A DNA stretch of 64,000 bases from the NCBI GenBank assembly GCA_905182985.1, contig CAJJDN010000002.1, positions 360,876-424,875 of the forward strand, in the 5' to 3' direction. A program made the translations under genes and the position numbers. Of the stretch, positions 36,939-49,871 are shown piece by piece. The DNA comes from Paramecium sonneborni. Taxonomy: Eukaryota > Ciliophora > Oligohymenophorea > Peniculida > Parameciidae. Position 1 is the stretch's first letter. Each line of letters starts with the position of its first letter. The notes beneath the pieces are model-generated. The model was not told where the DNA came from, did not search any database, and saw only the letters and a program-made list of their open reading frames with translations.

Positions 36939-39471
36939 TTATTAGTTTTATTAAGTTAATTTTCATATAGAATTTTTATATTCTCTAAAATAAATCAAAA
37001 TTAATCAAAATTAATCGTCAGTTTAGCACTTCAAAAACAATCAATCATGCTATTATTAATTATATTTTATAATCATATTCATTGATAATTCTCTAGAATA
37101 TATAATTCTCATTTATTTCTATTCTAAGATGATTGCAACTCAATTTTTATTTAGAATATTTTCACAATACTTTCATTTTAGCATAAATTCTTTACATATA
37201 TTAATAATTATTATTAATATTTTAATATAAAAGAAAACCTAAATACTTCAGGTAAACTATAAATTGCATTTTAGTATTATTTAAAGGCAATTTTAAAAAA
37301 TTGATAATGATAAATAGTTTTCTTCTGTTTTGATGTAGAAGTTAGTAAGTTCAAAAGATATTCTAATCATGTATAATTATTAAATTGAGCTGTGGAACAT
37401 AAATTTATTTTAATTTAAGAAGGATCAGTATTCATAAGAAAACAAAAAAAATAATTATTCTCATTGATAATAGTGTTTTATTTTTTTAAGTTAGATTTGA
37501 AAACTTAAAATGATTTTTTTTTACATAAAGATATAAAAAAATCATTATTAAAAATATAATTTTTAAAAAAGTTCATTACATATCTAAAATTTTAATAATA
37601 AAATATTTTTAATTCATGAAAAATGTTAAAACTAAGGCTTCATATACTTTTATTATCAAATACTTGTTATTTTATAAAATAAATTGATTTTTAGTTCTCT
37701 AACAATTGTTAATTCCATAACAATTTGAGAATTTAAGAGTTAAAAAACACTTAATATAAAAGTTTTCTAAAGAATTATACTCTAAATATATTTATAGGTG
37801 TCTTAGATTGAATCAATAAAAAAAAACAAATCGTTTTAATTTAATTAAATAAATGCTCAAAGTTTGATGTTATTCAGTTTTGGTTTATAACTCAAAAATT
37901 TAATAGGATTATTAATAAGAAATTTGAAATTCTTCACCAAATTCTGGTTATAATTATGTAAAAATTAAATAATGAGATGATTAACAAACAATTAAAATGA
38001 AATACTCTTCAATTTTATTGATTAGAATAATTGTCTCAATAAATAGAGCTTTTACTTATATATAGTTTAAGTTATATTTGTATATTAATTGTTCAACAAA
38101 AAATAACAANNNNNNNNNNNNNNNNNNNNNNNNNNNNNNNNNNNNNNNNNNNNNNNNNNNNNNNNNNNNNNNNNNNNNNNNNNNNNNNNNNNNNNNNNNN
38201 NNNNNNNNNNNNNNNNNNNNNNNNNNNNNNNNNNNNNNNNNNNNNNNNNNNNNNNNNNNNNNNNNNNNNNNNNNNNNNNNNNNNNNNNNNNNNNNNNNNN
38301 NNNNNNNNNNNNNNNNNNNNNNNNNNNNNNNNNNNNNNNNNNNNNNNNNNNNNNNNNNNNNNNNNNNNNNNNNNNNNNNNNNNNNNNNNNNNNNNNNNNN
38401 NNNNNNNNNNNNNNNNNNNNNNNNNNNNNNNNNNNNNNNNNNNNNNNNNNNNNNNNNNNNNNNNNNNNNNNNNNNNNNNNAAAAAAAATAATTATTCTCA
38501 TTGATAATAGTGTTTTATTTTTTTAAGTTAGATTTGAAAACTTAAAATGATTTTTTTTTACATAAAGATATAAAAAAATCATTATTAAAAATATAATTTT
38601 TAAAAAAGTTCATTACATATCTAAAATTTTAATAATAAAATATTTTTAATTCATGAAAAATGTTAAAACTAAGGCTTCATATACTTTTATTATCAAATAC
38701 TTGTTATTTTATAAAATAAATTGATTTTTAGTTCTCTAACAATTGTTAATTCCATAACAATTTGAGAATTTAAGAGTTAAAAAACACTTAATATAAAAGT
38801 TTTCTAAAGAATTATACTCTAAATATATTTATAGGTGTCTTAGATTGAATCAATAAAAAAAAACAAATCGTTTTAATTTAATTAAATAAATGCTCAAAGT
38901 TTGATGTTATTCAGTTTTGGTTTATAACTCAAAAATTTAATAGGATTATTAATAAGAAATTTGAAATTCTTCACCAAATTCTGGTTATAATTATGTAAAA
39001 ATTAAATAATGAGATGATTAACAAACAATTAAAATGAAATACTCTTCAATTTTATTGATTAGAATAATTGTCTCAATAAATAGAGCTTTTACTTATATAT
39101 AGTTTAAGTTATATTTGTATATTAATTGTTCAACAAAAAATAACAATAAGAGATCGAAATGAAATCATTATTTATTATAACATTTGTTGTGATGAAGCAA
39201 TTAGAATAACTTATAATTTATAAAGATTTTGAAGTTTTAATAATTATTACAAAAGATTACTATACTTATAAATTTTTTTATATCAACTTATAAAGATTAA
39301 CTGCAATATGCATAAATATCAAAAAAGATGTTTATAAAAATATAGAACACTAATAAACCTTTATGTTCAAATGATATTAGATATTAATTAGGATAATTTT
39401 TATTCAAATTATCTTGAATTTAAATCATAATAGCTAATTATAATTATTTTTTTTAATTTTTATATAAATTT
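36939..39471. other. Long AT-rich region with contig join, no gene
   Basis: Extremely AT-rich on both sides of join 4. No TGA-free frame with real protein composition. Includes the repeated 666-bp segment and 371 Ns. Confidence 0.5.
37444..39146. repeat. Direct repeat of 666 bp around 371 Ns (contig join 4)
   Basis: 37444-38109 recurs as 38481-39146, separated by Ns at 38110-38480. The left copy ends at the first N and the right copy starts at the last, so the contigs overlap and the Ns stand for no real sequence. ORFs that run through the Ns are meaningless. Confidence 0.9.
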
Positions 39472-41349
39472 TCATTCAATTTTTAATATTTACTAATTTC
39501 CCAATGTGTTTGAAAATGACAGAACTTCTTAAATTTAGTCTAAGTACTAAATTGTTATATATTCTATAATTTTTTCACTTGAACCTGATAATAAATGGCA
39601 ATTTTAATTAGCACTTATTTAAAATCCAGAACCACTGATATCCATAAAGAATATTTTTACTCTTGGATTTACTTCATGAATATAAGAACTTAAAAGATAC
39701 TCAAAACTAATATTATCTTTTCTAAAACATTTCTAAACTGCCATGTCTGAGATTATTACAATATTATCGCAAAATATTTTTGGTTTATATAACAAATCTT
39801 CAATTGTTTAACCAATCATCGCATAATAATTTCCAATTTATCTTCTTACCATATCACATCTCTAAATCGATTCATAAAGGTCTTAATCTGTAAAGTTTAC
39901 TCTTAGATATGGCTCATTATTTTTTTAACCTCCAAAAATGTAATATTCCATATACTCACATTTCATTCTCAATATTTATGATACTACAAAGGCTACTGAT
40001 TATAAACTTTTGTTTCCTAATTCATAACTCATTGATCCAGTAACATCAACAAAAATATGAGTTTTTCCTGGAATTGTAGGTAAGTTTTTAATTGTTATAT
40101 TAATGGCATTATTTAATAATTTATATATTATGTTTGCTCTTTCATTTTTCATCTAAATTAGTACTTCTTATGCCTTATAATATTATAGCATTGTAATCTT
40201 ATTTGATTAAATTATTTATGTATTACTTAAAAATTGTTATAACAAAGTGAATGCTTTCGGGGATAGATAACCTGTAAGTATATTTTTAAGATTTCGTATA
40301 GTGGCTAAATATGTTATTCTATTCTCTTTAATTAACTTATCCCAAACTTTATCATTTTAAGCTTAACTCAATTCTCTCTCCCAAGTAATAATTTTAGGTA
40401 ATTTCATTCTCTTTCCACATTTTTCCTATTCAAAAACAATTTCATCTTGTGGAAATAGCTGCTTAAATTCATCTTAGTTTTTAGGGTATCGACATCTCAA
40501 TATACACATAACATTATATTTAGGCTAACTAATGTGAAACATTTAAATAATATCTTTCATTGTAATAAATTTCCTTTCTAATGCTCTTAAAACTCTCTTT
40601 TTCTTGCCAAACTTTAACTTCTTTTGTATTTACTTTTATATTTATTTAGCCTTTTATCTGTCTTATTTTTTAATTACTTTTTATTTTTATTTTTTCTAAG
40701 CTTTTTCCATAAATTTAATTTTTTCAGCTCTTTTCTTGTACCTTTTCATAAAGAGTGTTGGATCAACTAATTCTGAAAATCTATAGATAATTCTTTTTCT
40801 CCTTCTGTCTGAGCAATATTTGGCTAATTAATGAAGAGTAAATTAGTGAAATTTATTTGCTCCACACTTTTAAAGCATTTTTGAGAAATTTAATTCTTTT
40901 CTACAATTTAAACTATATGGTATAGATCTTTGATATCCATTTTAAAAGCCCCCCCATTCAAGTTTCAAGTAATATCGCATTAATTATGAGTATTCAGCTA
41001 CCTCAATTAAATCAGTCGGTAATTTTACGATATAGTTAAAGTATTTTCTACAAAAAGGTTTACAAGAATCATAACATGTAGCAAAAGCTAAAATGAAATT
41101 AGATGTGGCTCGAATCAATAATTTGTTTCTTGTGTAATATGCTACTTATAAAACAAATTCAGGATCTTTATCAGCAATTTGTAGAAGTGATTGAAATAGT
41201 TCATCTCTAGTTCTGTCTTGATCTGCATAGAATTTCTTTTCATTTAAGATTTAAGAAGAAGCTATGTTGATCAGCAATAATCTTGGATCTTGAATTTGTT
41301 TACAAATTTAAGGATCATAGAATTTTTCTATAAGTTCATAAAAAGACAT
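39472..41349 (-). CDS. TROVE/vWA protein (Ro60 / telomerase p80-like), 625 aa
   Basis: One exon of 626 codons. N-terminal helical TROVE-like part with the typical segments FVLQVAYYTRNKLLIRATSN, a LNFSKMLQKCGANKFHQFTL stretch and TWERELSQAQNDKVWDKLI before a IRNLKNIL helix. The C-terminal von Willebrand A-type part has its MIDAS motif DVTGSMS at about residue 435, with later acidic strand ends (IVIISDMAV, IFFMDISGSGF). A central Lys/Gln-rich run (QKKQKQKVIKKQDRQK) should aid RNA binding. The TROVE family includes Ro60, which binds Y RNAs and misfolded small RNAs, and ciliate telomerase-associated p80; which group this belongs to cannot be decided here. Likely an RNP component. Confidence 0.88.
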
Positions 41350-42004
41350 GATTTTATTGTATTTTTTATTAATATTTTAATATATCAATTTTTGGTAAAA
41401 ATGATTATAAATAGAAATATTTAGTTTAGTTAAAAGACTCTGTATTTAAATTTCTTTCTATATACTTTATGTATTATAGAAAGTAATCCATCTAATAAAT
41501 TTTTACGATTAATTTAAGGCTTAAAACTTTTAAAATTCTTGTTAAAGTTAATTTAAAAATTTACATATTATTTTCTTACTAATTTTTTTCAGGTTATTGC
41601 TTAATCAAGTATTCTCTACTCAAAATAATGAATCTAACATTTAATTAATATCTAATTCATAAAGTGATATATTTCTATATTTTCTTGATAAATGATATTG
41701 ATATTTAAGAATAACATGTATATAGAGAAATTAATTTAGAATAAAAATTTATATCAGTCTCTTTTGTTTAACTTTGATAAAATGGAAGGAGATAAATTAG
41801 TTTTTCATTTTTTGATCTAATAAGAAATCTTTTTATTGATTAAAATAAAGTAAAATATTAATTATAAAATGTTATTGGTTATATAAATTATGCCAAATTT
41901 AGTAGTAATTATATATGTGGTTGTATTTGTAACAAATTTTTGAATAATAATAATTAATCATTTAAAAAAGTGAGTTTATTCCATTAATATTTTTTATACA
42001 GATT
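41350..42004. other. Intergenic between divergent genes
   Basis: AT-rich spacer between the TROVE gene and the eIF2-alpha-kinase-like gene. One TGA-free stretch of about 70 codons near 41780 has no recognisable content. Confidence 0.4.
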
Positions 42005-43889
42005 ATGCAAAATAAATAAACAAACCAAATCAAGTAAGAATTTAGAACAAGTAATTGGATAGTGGAACATTCTTGGGTTCAAAAACATGAAGTTTTGATT
42101 GATCCTCCTTTGATTAATTGGAAATAGTCAATTATGGATAATTTTGAATTGTTCTTAATACTAATTTTTGTGGTGTATTGTGTGACATTTTTTTTTATGT
42201 ATTAGATTTTTAGTAAAAAATCGAATAAAACAACCATGCACGTTAGAAAAGAGAGTGCAACTAGTGATGAATTACTAAGGTAATATTTGTATATTTAAGG
42301 ATTAGTTCGATTGGTCGAAGTAGTGATTAATGTGAAAAGTTAAAAAAGGAATAAACATCAAGTACAGAATCATCACCTAGAATTATATAAAATAAACCTG
42401 AATATAATATTGTTGCTTTACCTAATTAAGAAATATAGTTTTTTGAACATAAGTTTTCAGAATAAAGAGAACAAATTGTTGAATTAGAAAGAAATAAGGA
42501 GGAGAATATAATAACATTTACAAAAAAAGAGATAAAAAAAATAAAAGCAAATGATGAGGAATTATAATTAGTAACTGGCTAATTTGTAGATTTAAATTAA
42601 AATAATGCAAAAGGTGTACATATGATAGAATAGGATAAAGGAGACGGGAAACCAGATAGAACAATTTTTATATTAACAGAATGGAGTAAGTTATGTGAAA
42701 ATGGAAAGTTTCAGAAAATGTATACTGCACCTAAACTAATAGGGAAAGGAACATTTGGAGAAGTTTATAAATGTCAAAAAATTATTGATTTAAAAGAATA
42801 TGCAGTTAAAAGAATTTATTTTAAAGTTAAAAATGAAAAATCATTAAGAGATCATCCTATTTTTAGAGAAATTGGATCACTTTAAGAAATAAATCATAAA
42901 AATATAGTTAGATATTATACTAGTTGGATTTAAGAATTAACTCCAGAAATGATAGCAGAAATTGCAAAATTACATGAAATTGTAGCTGAATAATAACAAT
43001 AAATATATGTAGAATAATAAAATTAGAATCATCCTTAATTATTGGATGAGATGTCTTATTTGAATGAATATGTATAATTTGTTGGTGGAGGTGATAATAC
43101 AGAAAAAGAGAAATAAATATAAACAAACACAAAATAATCAAAATCAGTATAAAGCTTTCACTTATCTGATTATAGTAGTTATGTTTAATCTCGTATGCGT
43201 CGATATTAATTTAATCCAAATTAAAAAGAAGAGGAATATTAATTATTAACATTGTATATTGAAGTAATTTTATATATTATTATCTTAGATGGAATTGTGT
43301 GATTTTACACTTAAAGAGTTTATTGATAAAGTAGAGAGAAAAATAGAAAAAGATTTAATTAAATCTATTTTTAAATAGATTTTGGAAGGTATTAGTTATA
43401 TGCACAGTAATTAATATATTCATAGAGATTTAAAGTAAGATTATATAATTTAAAATGTAGGCCTTAAAATATATTTATAAATTCAAAGAACTAAGTAAAA
43501 ATAGGAGATCTTGGATTATGCAATTCTTTAATAATTAAATTAGATGATGATTTTTAATCATCTGGAGAATATACAAATAATATTGGAACTCCTATGTATA
43601 TGGCTCCAGAAGTAAAAGATGATTAATATGGTTCAGCTGCTGATATATACTCATTAGGAATCATATTTTTTGAAATGTTATGGAAAATAAAGACTTATTT
43701 TGAAAAGATCAGGTAATTATTAAAATTAAATTAAGATTAATATAAGATCTAACAAAAGATTCTTTATTACCTCCAGATTTATTTAAGGAATATCCTATAG
43801 AATCAGAACTAATACTAAAAATGGTAAATAAGAATCCAAAAAAACGACCAACTGCTTAATAGGTTTTAGATACTCTAAACAAATAATGA
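42005..43889 (+). CDS. eIF2-alpha-kinase-like (GCN2/PERK-type) kinase with N-terminal TM, 596 aa
   Basis: Exons 42005-42279, 42300-43263, 43289-43434, 43461-43712, 43736-43889; introns of 20 (AAG), 25 (TAG), 26 (TAG) and 23 nt (AAG). A short N-terminus is followed by one hydrophobic helix at about 47-67 (FELFLILIFVVYCVTFFFMY), then a low-complexity linker and a kinase domain: IGKGTFGEVYKC near 239, AVKRIYFK, the family signature HKNIVRYYTSWIQE, an insert of roughly 110 residues, LYIEMELCDFTLKEFID, HRDLKPQNIF with catalytic Asp near 460, DLG in place of DFG, and GTPMYMAPE. The insert and signature are typical of kinases that phosphorylate eIF2-alpha under stress. It lacks a large lumenal sensor, so it is not a standard PERK. 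Its stop is 11 nt from the next gene's stop. Confidence 0.87.
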
Positions 43890-43900
43890 TAATAAAACAC

Positions 43901-46900
43901 TCATAAATCTTTTAATAATTTATCAATATATTCCCAATCTTAGAATTTATTTCCATTAACATATTCTCCTGTTAAAATTGTAAGACTATCAAAATATTAT
44001 TGAAACACTTCAATCCATCTACCATTTTTCATTCCATTTATTAAATAAGATCCACCACCACTTTATTCATTTAATGAAAAATTACATCTATTATTAATGC
44101 ATAATTTCCCATTAACCAACTCTAATATTATTGTTATAATTTCCAATATACTTAAGAATACTGAATTAAATAAATATAAAATTACATTAGATTACAATAT
44201 CCAATATGTGGAATAATTTCAATCCATGCATCAATCTTAATTCCTTTTGATGAATATTTACCTCCACCACTAAATATAAATAGATCAATTACATAATTGT
44301 ATTTAAACCATGTTAAGTAATAGACCATTCACCTGTTCTAATTCCATCATCATAATTCCCATAATATTTAAGAATTCTATATGAAATTCAATACATCAAT
44401 ACATTTAACAACCTCCACCAACTCTAACATCTATATCAGTCCATTATCCCATCTTACTTCCAAAATCACTATATTAACCTCCACCACTTAATTAACAAAA
44501 CTTATACATAAATTCTCCACCTAATTTAGTAATAACCCATTTTCCTTATCTTAATCCATTTTAATAGGATCCATTATATTAGAGAATGACTTCTGAATTA
44601 TATCCAATGTGACATTCAACTTCTTACCATTATGCTTCTTTAATTCCACTTAAAGAATAATTACCACCACCACTTCAATAATTATAATAATAATGGATAC
44701 ATTAATTCTTTATTTGCCTTTTAAATATTCCACCTACCAACTCTAACTCCATGATTATATTCTCCTTAATGTAATAAAGTAATTGTATCTTCAATACCAT
44801 CATGTGCTTGTATTTCCACCCATTCACCATCTTTACTTCCGGATTTAGTATAAAAACCAGAAGAACTTAATAATTAAATCAATTTACACAATCTCTCTTT
44901 ATTCATTCTAGACAACCCAAGTCCCAGTTCTAATTCCACTTATGTATTCACCTATATGAAATAACGTTCTATCTATTTAATTTAATCTTTATACAAATAT
45001 TTGCCAACTCCTACATGAACTTCAACTTCTTTCCAACCTCCCTCTTTAAATCCATATTTATTATAACATCCTCCTCCTAACTGATTCCCTTTATATAATT
45101 TAGTAATCCATAATCCTGATCTTTTACCATTATTATATTCTCCTTCAGATATCAAAATTCTTTTTTTATTGTATATTCTTACACAAAACATCTCCAACCT
45201 ACTTACATCTCTATTTCAACCCAATCTGATTCCTTCTCTCCAGATCTAGAATATAATCCTCCTCCACTTAGTCTATATTATTAATTATTTACATCACTCC
45301 CTCTAATTATTCTGAAATCACCCATTTACCAATTTTTCTATCAAGACTATAATCACCAGTAAATATTAAGGTTCTTTAAGATAATCAATAATTATTTACT
45401 TAGTACTATAATATCCACAAAATACTTGAATATCTGTCCACATTCCATCTTTCTAATCTTATATATAATTTCCTCCACCTAAAATAGTATCATTTCCTTC
45501 TTTGTAAATGTTCCATACTCCAACTTTCTATCCCTTTTTATATTGTCCTTTATGCAATAAAATTCTAATATTATTTATCAATCAAATAACTATGAACAAC
45601 GCCATCCAACACAAACTTCAATCTCTACCCAAGTTCCTTTTTTATATCCTTTGCATAATCCACCCCCAATCTAATTTCTACATATATCAAGCACTTTCCA
45701 ATTTCCTTATTTTAATCCTCCTTTATACTCTCCAAAATGTAATAAAATTCTTAATATTTATATTTAATAAATACATTGAACATCCAACCCCAACATGAAC
45801 TTCAACTTCTGTCCATAAACCTTCTTTCAAACCAATTTAAGAGTAATTTCCTCCACCACTTTATTTAATTGAAATATATACATCTATCCAACATTCAACT
45901 CTGATATCATCCACAACCCAACTTTAATTCCATTTATATATTCTCCTTAATTCAATATTCCTATCGAACACCAAAAACCAGCGTAACCTTCAACCTCTGT
46001 CCAAAAACCATGCTTTTAACCCTGTTAATACATTCCGCCTCCTCTGATATTTACTATCATACTTACACTTAACCTCTATTTCCAAAAATAGTAACCCATT
46101 CGCCATCTCTCACTCCAGTCACATATTCTCCTTTATTAATTACAACACTAATATATTATTCTTATAATAATTACATCTTTCCCCATTTTCCTAAAAATAC
46201 TTCAGGTTCTATCCATTATCCAACCTTCTATCCCTCTTAAAATTAACCTCCTCCTATTACTGATTAATCCTAATCGTAATAATACCATTTTTTCACTCTT
46301 ACTCCTTATTAATATTATCCTCGAAATGTTCTTATATTATGCTATTCTCATACATACTGAAATCTCTATTATTATTATAATACAACACTTCTGACCACAT
46401 TCCAGATCTTACTCCATTATCATATTAACCTATCTTATTTAATCTCCCATTAGTTAACAAATAACAAATTCCAATATTATTTTAATTGTATTCTTTTACT
46501 GCCAATGTATATTAACCTTCCTAAAATTCTTTTAATTTTATTCCCAATGCTATTTCATCAAGTGGGTATATCTTAAATTTACTTGCTTATTCTAACACTT
46601 ATTTTGAATAATCAAGCAACTAATTTATTTAACTTTATTTATGATCTGCCATTTATTATAATTTCTCTGGCTTCATTAATTCTATCACTCTATCTAAATA
46701 TTCATTTTCTAAAGATGTTGTAAATGATTAACTCTAAAATCCATCAATCAAATAATCAAATAACTCTAATTCCTTAAATATTTAATCTTAAATTATGTCT
46801 GAAGCTTTTTGTACCCTATTTATTACATCCTTTATTTTCTTCACTAATAGTTTTGATGCCTCATCTAATTAAATTATTGCATCTGAAAATTTCATCTCTA

Positions 46901-47099
46901 CTATCTCTCTCATTCTCTTCTTTGCTAATACTACTTAATCTTCAAATTCACTAACACTTATGCAACATTCAATATGAGATTTATGATATTAACTTAAACA
47001 CTTTTAACATCCCCATTTCTTTTAACATTTAGGATGAAGACAAAATAATGTTACTTCCCTCTCAAAATGATTTTTCTCTTTACATTTTGGGGCATACAT
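43901..47099 (-). CDS. B-box-like protein with twelve GGG/W (MORN-like) repeats, 935 aa, 16 introns
   Basis: Exons from 5': 46354-47099, 46175-46330, 46067-46147, 45882-46043, 45775-45858, 45591-45749, 45400-45564, 45293-45373, 45183-45272, 44995-45159, 44888-44968, 44701-44865, 44403-44672, 44293-44376, 44186-44269, 44086-44160, 43901-44060; they sum to 936 codons. The N-terminus has Cys/His pairs like a B-box zinc finger (CKEKNHFEREVTLFC...C..C...H) and a coiled coil. Twelve units of about 54 residues follow, each with GGG.Y...G.K.G.W.E and a second half ..L...GEY..G...G.W. All 16 introns are phase 2 and fall at one of two fixed points of the unit. Acceptors: 8 AAG, 6 TAG, 2 CAG. Function unknown, probably a scaffold. 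Confidence 0.88.
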
Positions 47100-47705
47100 T
47101 TTTATTCAATATTATTTATTTTCTTATCTAAATTTTAAAATTTCAAAATGTTCTCATAAAATTATTTTTTCTCATACCTTTATTTACAATCAGAATTGAA
47201 AGAACATTTTATATTAATTTCAATTATCTACCTTATTATTTTTATAGATAAATTTATAATAATATAATAACATTAAATAATTTATTCTTTACATATAATC
47301 TATATTATTTCAATCTAATAATTCATAAGAAACATATTAATGAATATATTATTAAATAAATTAGTTTAAATCATTCAAAATTTAAAAACCTCTTTTTGAA
47401 CTAAAAAATTAATAATCTACATCATAATTCATTGTTAAAATTCATACTTAATGTCAAAAACATTGTTTTTCTTATAATTTTTTGCTTGATTCATCTAATT
47501 TTTTCTTTGTAATTGAATTGAATAGATAATTTAAAGTGAATTACTTTTATAAATTTTAAATATATTAATTAATTCTTAAAAATTATATTCTATTAACCCC
47601 CCGTAATAATAGTTATAGTATAATATATAAGTGTTCCATCAAAAATTCTAGAATACTTGCATTGTATTTAACCCTCTTTTATCCATCATAAATATAATTA
47701 TAAAG
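47100..47705. other. Intergenic, nothing clear
   Basis: AT-rich sequence between two divergent genes; promoters are expected but no specific element can be marked. Confidence 0.5.
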
Positions 47706-49841
47706 ATGCAAACAGAATAAAATATTGAAGAGAAACAAGATTTAAAATATGGATAAACCTAACGAATAGAAAAAGAATAGAGAATTACCAAATAAAAACT
47801 ATTTTTTTCATCAAGATGCAAATGGATTACTTTTTCAATTACTCTTCTATCTATATCAGCGGTTGCCACATTCTTAGCCATTTATCTTACAAAAACTAAA
47901 ACTAATTTAGTTCCAACATTAAATTAATATCAAAGAGATGACTTCTAACAAAAAGATCAAATATGTGTGATTAGTAAATCATAAGAACTTCATAATTGCA
48001 CTGAAATTCACTTAAATACAACTAGAGTAACCACAGATGTTAATCAATAAAATGCTACTAGTTTATTGATTTTGTAAGGTCTAAAAATAAGTCTAAACCA
48101 ATATAATTCTGATGGAACAGTTCAATCATCAGATTTATTAGAATAAAATATGAATATTGAATAATAACTTTAAAGATTATTAAGAAGATTAGATTCTAAT
48201 AATAATTAAACAAATAATAATAATATTTGTGAAGGAATTCCTGAGAATGAGTGTGGTGATGTGAATGAATTACCTTTACTTACAGTAATAACTGATTAAT
48301 AAACAGGAGAAGTGTAGAAAATAGGTATTCCATCTAAAATGTCTGATTTGTTTTTATAACCACTTTTATCTAATATAATGCATATTTCACCTAATTTAGA
48401 AGAACCTTCTAATAATACTATTAATGATGGAAGAAGAATTCTATAAGAAGAGTTTTCCAATCTTTATTATATAGGTAAATAAGCTTTTTATCCAAAAACA
48501 ACCAAAAAAGTATCTTGGTTTGGAGGAACTATAATTAGTAAAAAAATAACAAAGTAAGATTTAATAGAAAGTAGTTAAGCAGAAGGTATCAATTATTTTG
48601 AAAAGTTTGAACAATCTTAAGAGACTGGCCTTGATAATTATAATTTTTTAGTTTCTTCTCGTATATCAACAAGTTCTTTATTAGATAATTCAATTAAATA
48701 ACTAAATTAGGATGAGAATACTTAATAAGAAAATTTTCAAACTGAATTCTCTGGAGATTCTAATTTAATAACTACAGAGACTAAATAAGATTCTGATTTG
48801 AGTTAAGCTCTTGAAGAAATATAAGAATATTAAACAATCAATTATTTTTTAATTCAGGAAATTTAAAATAAAGTATTTACCTAACCATAAATTGAAAATG
48901 ATAAATAAGATATATAAAATGATTTAGAAAAGTCTGATGGAAATAGATTACTTCAGTATAATGGAGAAGCAACTATTTATAATACAAATTAGTAGTCTTA
49001 AACTGGAGCTTGTGAGGAAGATGGTTTTAATTTTTATACATCATTAAATATTATACAGGTTGAAATAATGAATTAAAAAATAAGTTAAAAGCTTGAAGTA
49101 TCAGGAAATAGTAAAAATAAATCAACTGAAATAAATTTCAATTAATGTGTTGCTTTGAATAATGATTGTGTTATTTAGTTGTTTTTTTTAAAATTCTAAT
49201 TTGAACATCCAAAATTCAATCAAATTTAATTTCAAAATAAAAAGCGGTTATTTAAAGAAAAAATTAATATATTGCAATACGGTTTTGAAATTTTTGCTGA
49301 TATGAACTCTTCTTTTAACTTTGAAGTTCTGTTAGTGAATTCCACCACCTAAAAAGGATTTAGGTATAAGGCTTTTATCGAATTGATTCTTAATACTTAT
49401 GGAGAGCTAAATATTGTGGATGTAATATCTATTAGATAAAGTACTTATGGTACAATTTTTAAAGGAGACGTTTCTCGTTTTTTGGCATTTAAAAAAAGAA
49501 CAATAACTAAAGAAGAAGAATCTATTATTAGTAAAGTTCCTGATCCATCAACTTAATTAGTTATGAGAGAAATAGCCTCAATCGATTATACAAAATATTT
49601 TTTTTAACAAGATTACATGTTAGAACTTCTAAATTTGGACATTTATGCACAAAAAAAATATCCTATTTTTACTATGAAAAGAAAATGTTGGAAAATTATT
49701 AGAAAAAAGTATTGTATTGATATTCCTGTAATAACAATATCAGATTGGAAAGATATATTTAGAAAAAATTATCAAAAAGCTAAATTTTAAGATAGATCGG
49801 TATTTTATACATTTAAGTCCAAATGCTATGAGGATAATTGA
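47706..49841 (+). CDS. Single-pass membrane protein of unknown function, 711 aa
   Basis: One exon of 712 codons. A 37-residue basic, Gln-rich N-terminus precedes one membrane helix (WITFSITLLSISAVATFLAI, about 40-59), so a type II protein with a large external or lumenal part is likely. That part is rich in Asn, Ser, Gln and Glu up to about residue 470, then more compact (for example ILQYGFEIFADMNSSFNFEV and KGFRYKAFIELILNTYGEL), ending in a basic segment with Cys (KRKCWKIIRKKYC). I recognise no family. The even composition and lack of TGA over this length make it a confident gene. Confidence 0.8.
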
Positions 49842-49871
49842 AGTATATTTATAAAAATATTTATAATTATA

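Noticed and set aside
38078..38501. ORFs of about 137 codons on both strands
   Set aside because: They run through the 371-N block; the coding content is only Ns.
45508..45798. 96-codon plus-strand hydrophobic ORF
   Set aside because: Antisense shadow of the repeat gene 43901-47099.
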